Assembly (NCBI GenBank): GCA_046152955.1
Contig: JBJXGA010000352.1
Location: forward strand, 1-64,000
DNA: 64,000 nucleotides
Source of the DNA: SIAF01 sp046152955
Lineage (GTDB): Bacteria; Planctomycetota; Planctomycetia; Planctomycetales; Planctomycetaceae
Direction: 5' to 3'
A program made the translations under genes and the position numbers. Below the pieces are notes generated by a model. That model was given only the letters and a program-made list of their open reading frames with translations, did not search any database and was not told where the DNA came from. Every line of letters begins with the position of its first letter. The stretch's first letter is position 1. Of this stretch, positions 61,522 to 64,000 are shown one piece after another.

Positions 61522-62628
61522 ATGTCCCGCGCCATCGATCACGACCTGCAGCGCTTCAAACAGATTGTCCGCGGAAAAGTCCGCGGAAATCTGAAGAAGT
61601 ACATTACGCAAGGGGAGATGATCGGCCGCCAGGGGAAGGAATTCGTCTCAATTCCGATTCCCAACATCGAAATCCCGCACTTTCGCCACGGACAGAAAGG
61701 TTCCGGCGGGGTCGGTCAGGGTGAAGGGGATATCGGGACTCCCATCGGTCGCGGACAGAATGACCCGGATGGAGCGGGGGAAGCGGGGGACCAGCCCGGT
61801 CAGCACATTCGCGAAGTGGAGGTGTCGCTCGAAGAGTTGGCGCAGATGCTGGCCGACGAACTGGAATTGCCCCGCATCGAACCCAAGGGAAAGAAAACGC
61901 TCTCGACCGAAAAAGACAAGTACAGCAGTATCCGCCGCACCGGTCCGGAATCGCTGCGGCACCTCAAGCGGACGTATAAGAAAGCCCTGAAGCGCCTGAT
62001 CGCCGCCGACCAGTACGACCCGTCGCATCCAATCATCATCCCCGAACGGGAGGATCGGCTGTATCGGAGTTGGAAGACGACGACCAAACCCGAGGCGAAC
62101 GCCGCCGTGATTTACCTGATGGACGTCTCTGGGTCGATGAACGACGATCAGAAAGAGATCGTCCGGATCGAAGCGTTCTGGATCGACACATGGCTCAAAA
62201 GCCAATACGACGGGGTCGACGTCCGGTATGTGATTCATGACGCGGTGGCCCGCGAGGTGGACGAAGAGACGTTTTACCACACCCGCGAGAGCGGCGGGAC
62301 GCGAATTTCTTCCGCCTATCGGGTGGCCCGCGACATCGTGCGACGCGATTTTCCCCCGCAGGACTGGAACATCTATTTCTTTCAATTCAGCGATGGAGAC
62401 AACTGGGGTGAAGACAACAAACAGTGCGTGGACCTTCTGATCGAAGACCTGCTCCCCGCCTGCAATCTGTTCTGTTATGGGCAGGTGGAGAGCCCCTATG
62501 GATCGGGTGAGTACATTCGCGAACTCCGCGGAATTCAGGACGACTGGGACCGCCTGACGCTCTCCGAAATTGAGGACAAAGAGGCCATTTACGACTCCAT
62601 TCGTTTGTTTTTGGGAAAGGGAAAGTAG
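61522..62628 (+). CDS. yeaH: YeaH/YhbH family protein (DUF444)
   Basis: 368 residues from the ATG at 61522, one base after the prkA stop, so translation is probably coupled. The start of the family is clear: IDHDLQRFKQIVRGKVRGNL and KKYITQGEMIGRQGKEFVSI, then IPNIEIPHFRHGQKGSGGVG with the Gly-rich segment typical of DUF444. The C-terminal half is vWA-like: AVIYLMDVSGSMNDDQKEIV (DxSGS metal site), ESGGTRISSAYRVARDIV and WNIYFFQFSDGDNWGEDN. The family works with PrkA and SpoVR in the cytosol; the biochemical activity is not known. Confidence 0.95.
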   Translation: MSRAIDHDLQRFKQIVRGKVRGNLKKYITQGEMIGRQGKEFVSIPIPNIEIPHFRHGQKGSGGVGQGEGDIGTPIGRGQNDPDGAGEAGDQPGQHIREVEVSLEELAQMLADELELPRIEPKGKKTLSTEKDKYSSIRRTGPESLRHLKRTYKKALKRLIAADQYDPSHPIIIPEREDRLYRSWKTTTKPEANAAVIYLMDVSGSMNDDQKEIVRIEAFWIDTWLKSQYDGVDVRYVIHDAVAREVDEETFYHTRESGGTRISSAYRVARDIVRRDFPPQDWNIYFFQFSDGDNWGEDNKQCVDLLIEDLLPACNLFCYGQVESPYGSGEYIRELRGIQDDWDRLTLSEIEDKEAIYDSIRLFLGKGK

Positions 62629-62723
62629 CCCGCCAGAGCGGCGGTGCGCTCTGGGGGAAATTCAAATCACTGGTTTTTCAGGTTCCGCGCGCGGAGCGTG
62701 CGGTGGATTAAGGAACTTTCGTT

Positions 62724-63254
62724 ATGAGCAGGATGCTCGCGAGTGCCGTGCTGGCTGCATGTTTTTCCGGATGCATCGGGGTTGGTCCCCATGACGTATA
62801 CACGTTTGAAGAAGGGAACAAGGTTTCCACGGACGTGCTGGACTACAACTCGCTCGGTCGTTACCTGGCAATTCACGCCAAAGGGCGCCCCGGCTGGTAT
62901 GTCTTGAAGTTCGATATCCCCGAGGGGAACTTTGAGCAGGAGTTCAGAACCTCTGAGGGGGCGCTCTCCGCCTGGTATTTGCCCCCGATCGCTCCGGACC
63001 GAGTGAACGCCCCGGACGAAAAGTCGGCGCCGGACCTGCCCATGTTTGCGGCTGATCCGGAGAATGCGCAGTTCAATGGCCGGGTGGTGCGGTTGGAGGG
63101 GCTGGTGAGCATGAAGGGCAAAGAATCGGTCGTCAATTATCTGTCCCTCGATCTGAAGTCCCAGGATCAGCCCGAAACGAATTTGAAAGGAAAAATGCGG
63201 CGCGAGAAGCACTTTGTCCGGTTTGAGATGCCCCCCATGTCCCCCGTCGAATGA
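62724..63254 (+). CDS. Small lipoprotein inserted between yeaH and spoVR
   Basis: 176 residues with AAGGA before the ATG. The N-terminus MLASAVLAACFSGC is a lipoprotein signal with a lipobox. The mature part has VYTFEEGNKVSTDVLDYNSL, HAKGRPGWYVLKFDIPEGNF and EQEFRTSEGALSAWYLPPIA, then NGRVVRLEGLVSMKGKESVV. No family is recognised. It sits in the prkA-yeaH-spoVR run (95 bases after yeaH, 65 before spoVR), where other bacteria have no such gene. It is exported, whereas the three neighbours act in the cytosol, so it may be an unrelated passenger or a link to the envelope. Confidence 0.7.
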   Translation: MSRMLASAVLAACFSGCIGVGPHDVYTFEEGNKVSTDVLDYNSLGRYLAIHAKGRPGWYVLKFDIPEGNFEQEFRTSEGALSAWYLPPIAPDRVNAPDEKSAPDLPMFAADPENAQFNGRVVRLEGLVSMKGKESVVNYLSLDLKSQDQPETNLKGKMRREKHFVRFEMPPMSPVE

Positions 63255-63319
63255 TTGCCGGTTCCCGCAGCGCCAGTCTCCGAACGGCTGGCCTGCGCGG
63301 TTTTGCCTGAGACTTGACC

Positions 63320-64000
63320 ATGCCTGCCTTGTCCATCCACCGTCCGTTGCCGGCTGACATCGCCGCCGCCCAGGAGACGATGGAAGGGATTGCGCGCGAT
63401 TACGGCCTCGATTTTTTTCCGACGATTTTCGAGGTCCTGGACTACGACGAAATCAGCATGGTCGCCGCTTATGGCGGCTTTCCCGTGCGGTATCCGCACT
63501 GGCGGTTCGGCGCGCAGTACGAAGAACTGACCAAGAGCTACGCCTATGGCCTCTCGAAAATCTACGAGATGGTCATCAACACCGATCCGTGCTACGCCTA
63601 CCTCCTGGCGTGCAATCCGATGCTCGACCAGAAACTGGTCATCGCGCACGTCTACGGGCACTGCGATTTTTTCAAGAACAATGCCTGGTTTTCCCAGACG
63701 AATCGGCGGATGCTCGATCAGATGGCCAACCATGCCGCGCGGATCGGGCGGTACATTGATCGTTTTGGCCATGAAACGGTCGAGGAATTCATCGACGCCT
63801 GCCTGTCGATCGAAGATCTGATCGACGTCTACCTGCCGCACATCCGCCGCCGCGAAGCCCCCACCTCGCCGGTCGCCAGCGCCCTGATGCCGGAGGGTGA
63901 GCGTCCCGTAGAGCAGGAACCGACCGCCACCCGGTTCCGGTCCAAGGATTACATGGACACCTACATCAATCCCCCGGACGTGCTCCGCGCCGAGGCGCGC
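63320..64000 (+). CDS. spoVR: SpoVR family protein, N-terminal part
   Basis: 227 codons are visible, and the frame runs off the right edge of the window; the family is about 500 residues. Start at the ATG 63320. Signatures: IARDYGLDFFPTIFEVLDYD, MVAAYGGFPVRYPHWRFGAQ, YEELTKSYAYGLSKIYEMVI, NTDPCYAYLLACNPMLDQKL and AHVYGHCDFFKNNAWFSQTN, all strongly conserved in SpoVR. These proteins are encoded with prkA and yeaH across many phyla; in Bacillus SpoVR is needed for cortex formation, and elsewhere its role is unknown. Ordinary start context, no strong ribosome-binding site. Confidence 0.95.
   Translation, partial: MPALSIHRPLPADIAAAQETMEGIARDYGLDFFPTIFEVLDYDEISMVAAYGGFPVRYPHWRFGAQYEELTKSYAYGLSKIYEMVINTDPCYAYLLACNPMLDQKLVIAHVYGHCDFFKNNAWFSQTNRRMLDQMANHAARIGRYIDRFGHETVEEFIDACLSIEDLIDVYLPHIRRREAPTSPVASALMPEGERPVEQEPTATRFRSKDYMDTYINPPDVLRAEAR

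Noticed and set aside
59409..61535. 708-codon minus-strand open frame
   Set aside because: Exactly antisense to prkA, which has clear family motifs over its whole length.

Overview
The window looks like a chromosomal stretch from a GC-rich member of the Planctomycetota. The reasons are PEP-CTERM secreted proteins, a very large Ser/Thr kinase fused to WD40 repeats, a BatA-type double-membrane/vWA protein, many secreted proteins of unknown function, few long operons, and an HPD-less J-like protein paired with a lid-less Hsp70. These are family-level inferences; there is no rRNA here to settle the taxonomy.

Layout. 0-5 kb is accessory: the start of an acetylxylan-esterase-like gene, a broken ISAs1-type transposase, two copies of a 103-bp repeat, two intact PEP-CTERM genes, one decayed PEP-CTERM gene and a LuxR-type regulator with a degenerate receiver. 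5-16 kb holds the Hsp70/J-like pair, a hydrolase-fold protein without the nucleophile serine, secreted unknowns, a histone-deacetylase-family enzyme, an esterase and a beta-propeller protein. 15.7-27.7 kb is central carbon metabolism: glycogen phosphorylase, transketolase and ribose-5-phosphate isomerase on one strand, 6-phosphogluconolactonase and glucose-6-phosphate isomerase on the other, with two peptidases and a TlpA-like thioredoxin between. 28-31 kb has a DUF2752 membrane protein, two tandem paralogous lipoproteins, tRNA-Glu(UUC) with its own promoter and terminator, and a J-domain/leucine-rich-repeat protein.

31-36 kb is a damaged unit. An NtrC-type response regulator (internal deletion), its histidine kinase (frameshift) and a divergent SbtA-type bicarbonate transporter (frameshift plus internal stop) are all broken. 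36.5-39.9 kb is a compact molybdate operon, regulator-modA-modB-modC, with a perfect 15-bp inverted repeat over the regulator's start codon. 40-53.6 kb carries a POTRA-type protein without a barrel, a broken FG-GAP/VCBS gene, a YyaB-like PH protein next to a CrcB fluoride channel, a sulfotransferase beside a dihydroceramide-desaturase-like enzyme, a fused ABC-2 exporter, a methyltransferase and the vWA protein. 53.7-64 kb has the WD40 kinase (16 repeats, nearly all exactly 42 residues) and the stress module prkA - yeaH-like - lipoprotein - spoVR (cut by the window edge).

I did not find a system that I can call clearly new. The best leads are the start-codon operator of the molybdate operon, the HPD-less J-like/lid-less Hsp70 pair, the barrel-less POTRA protein, the desaturase/sulfotransferase pair, and the joint loss of a two-component system with the transporter beside it. 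Several lesions are single-base indels in short homopolymers, so some may be sequencing or assembly errors.
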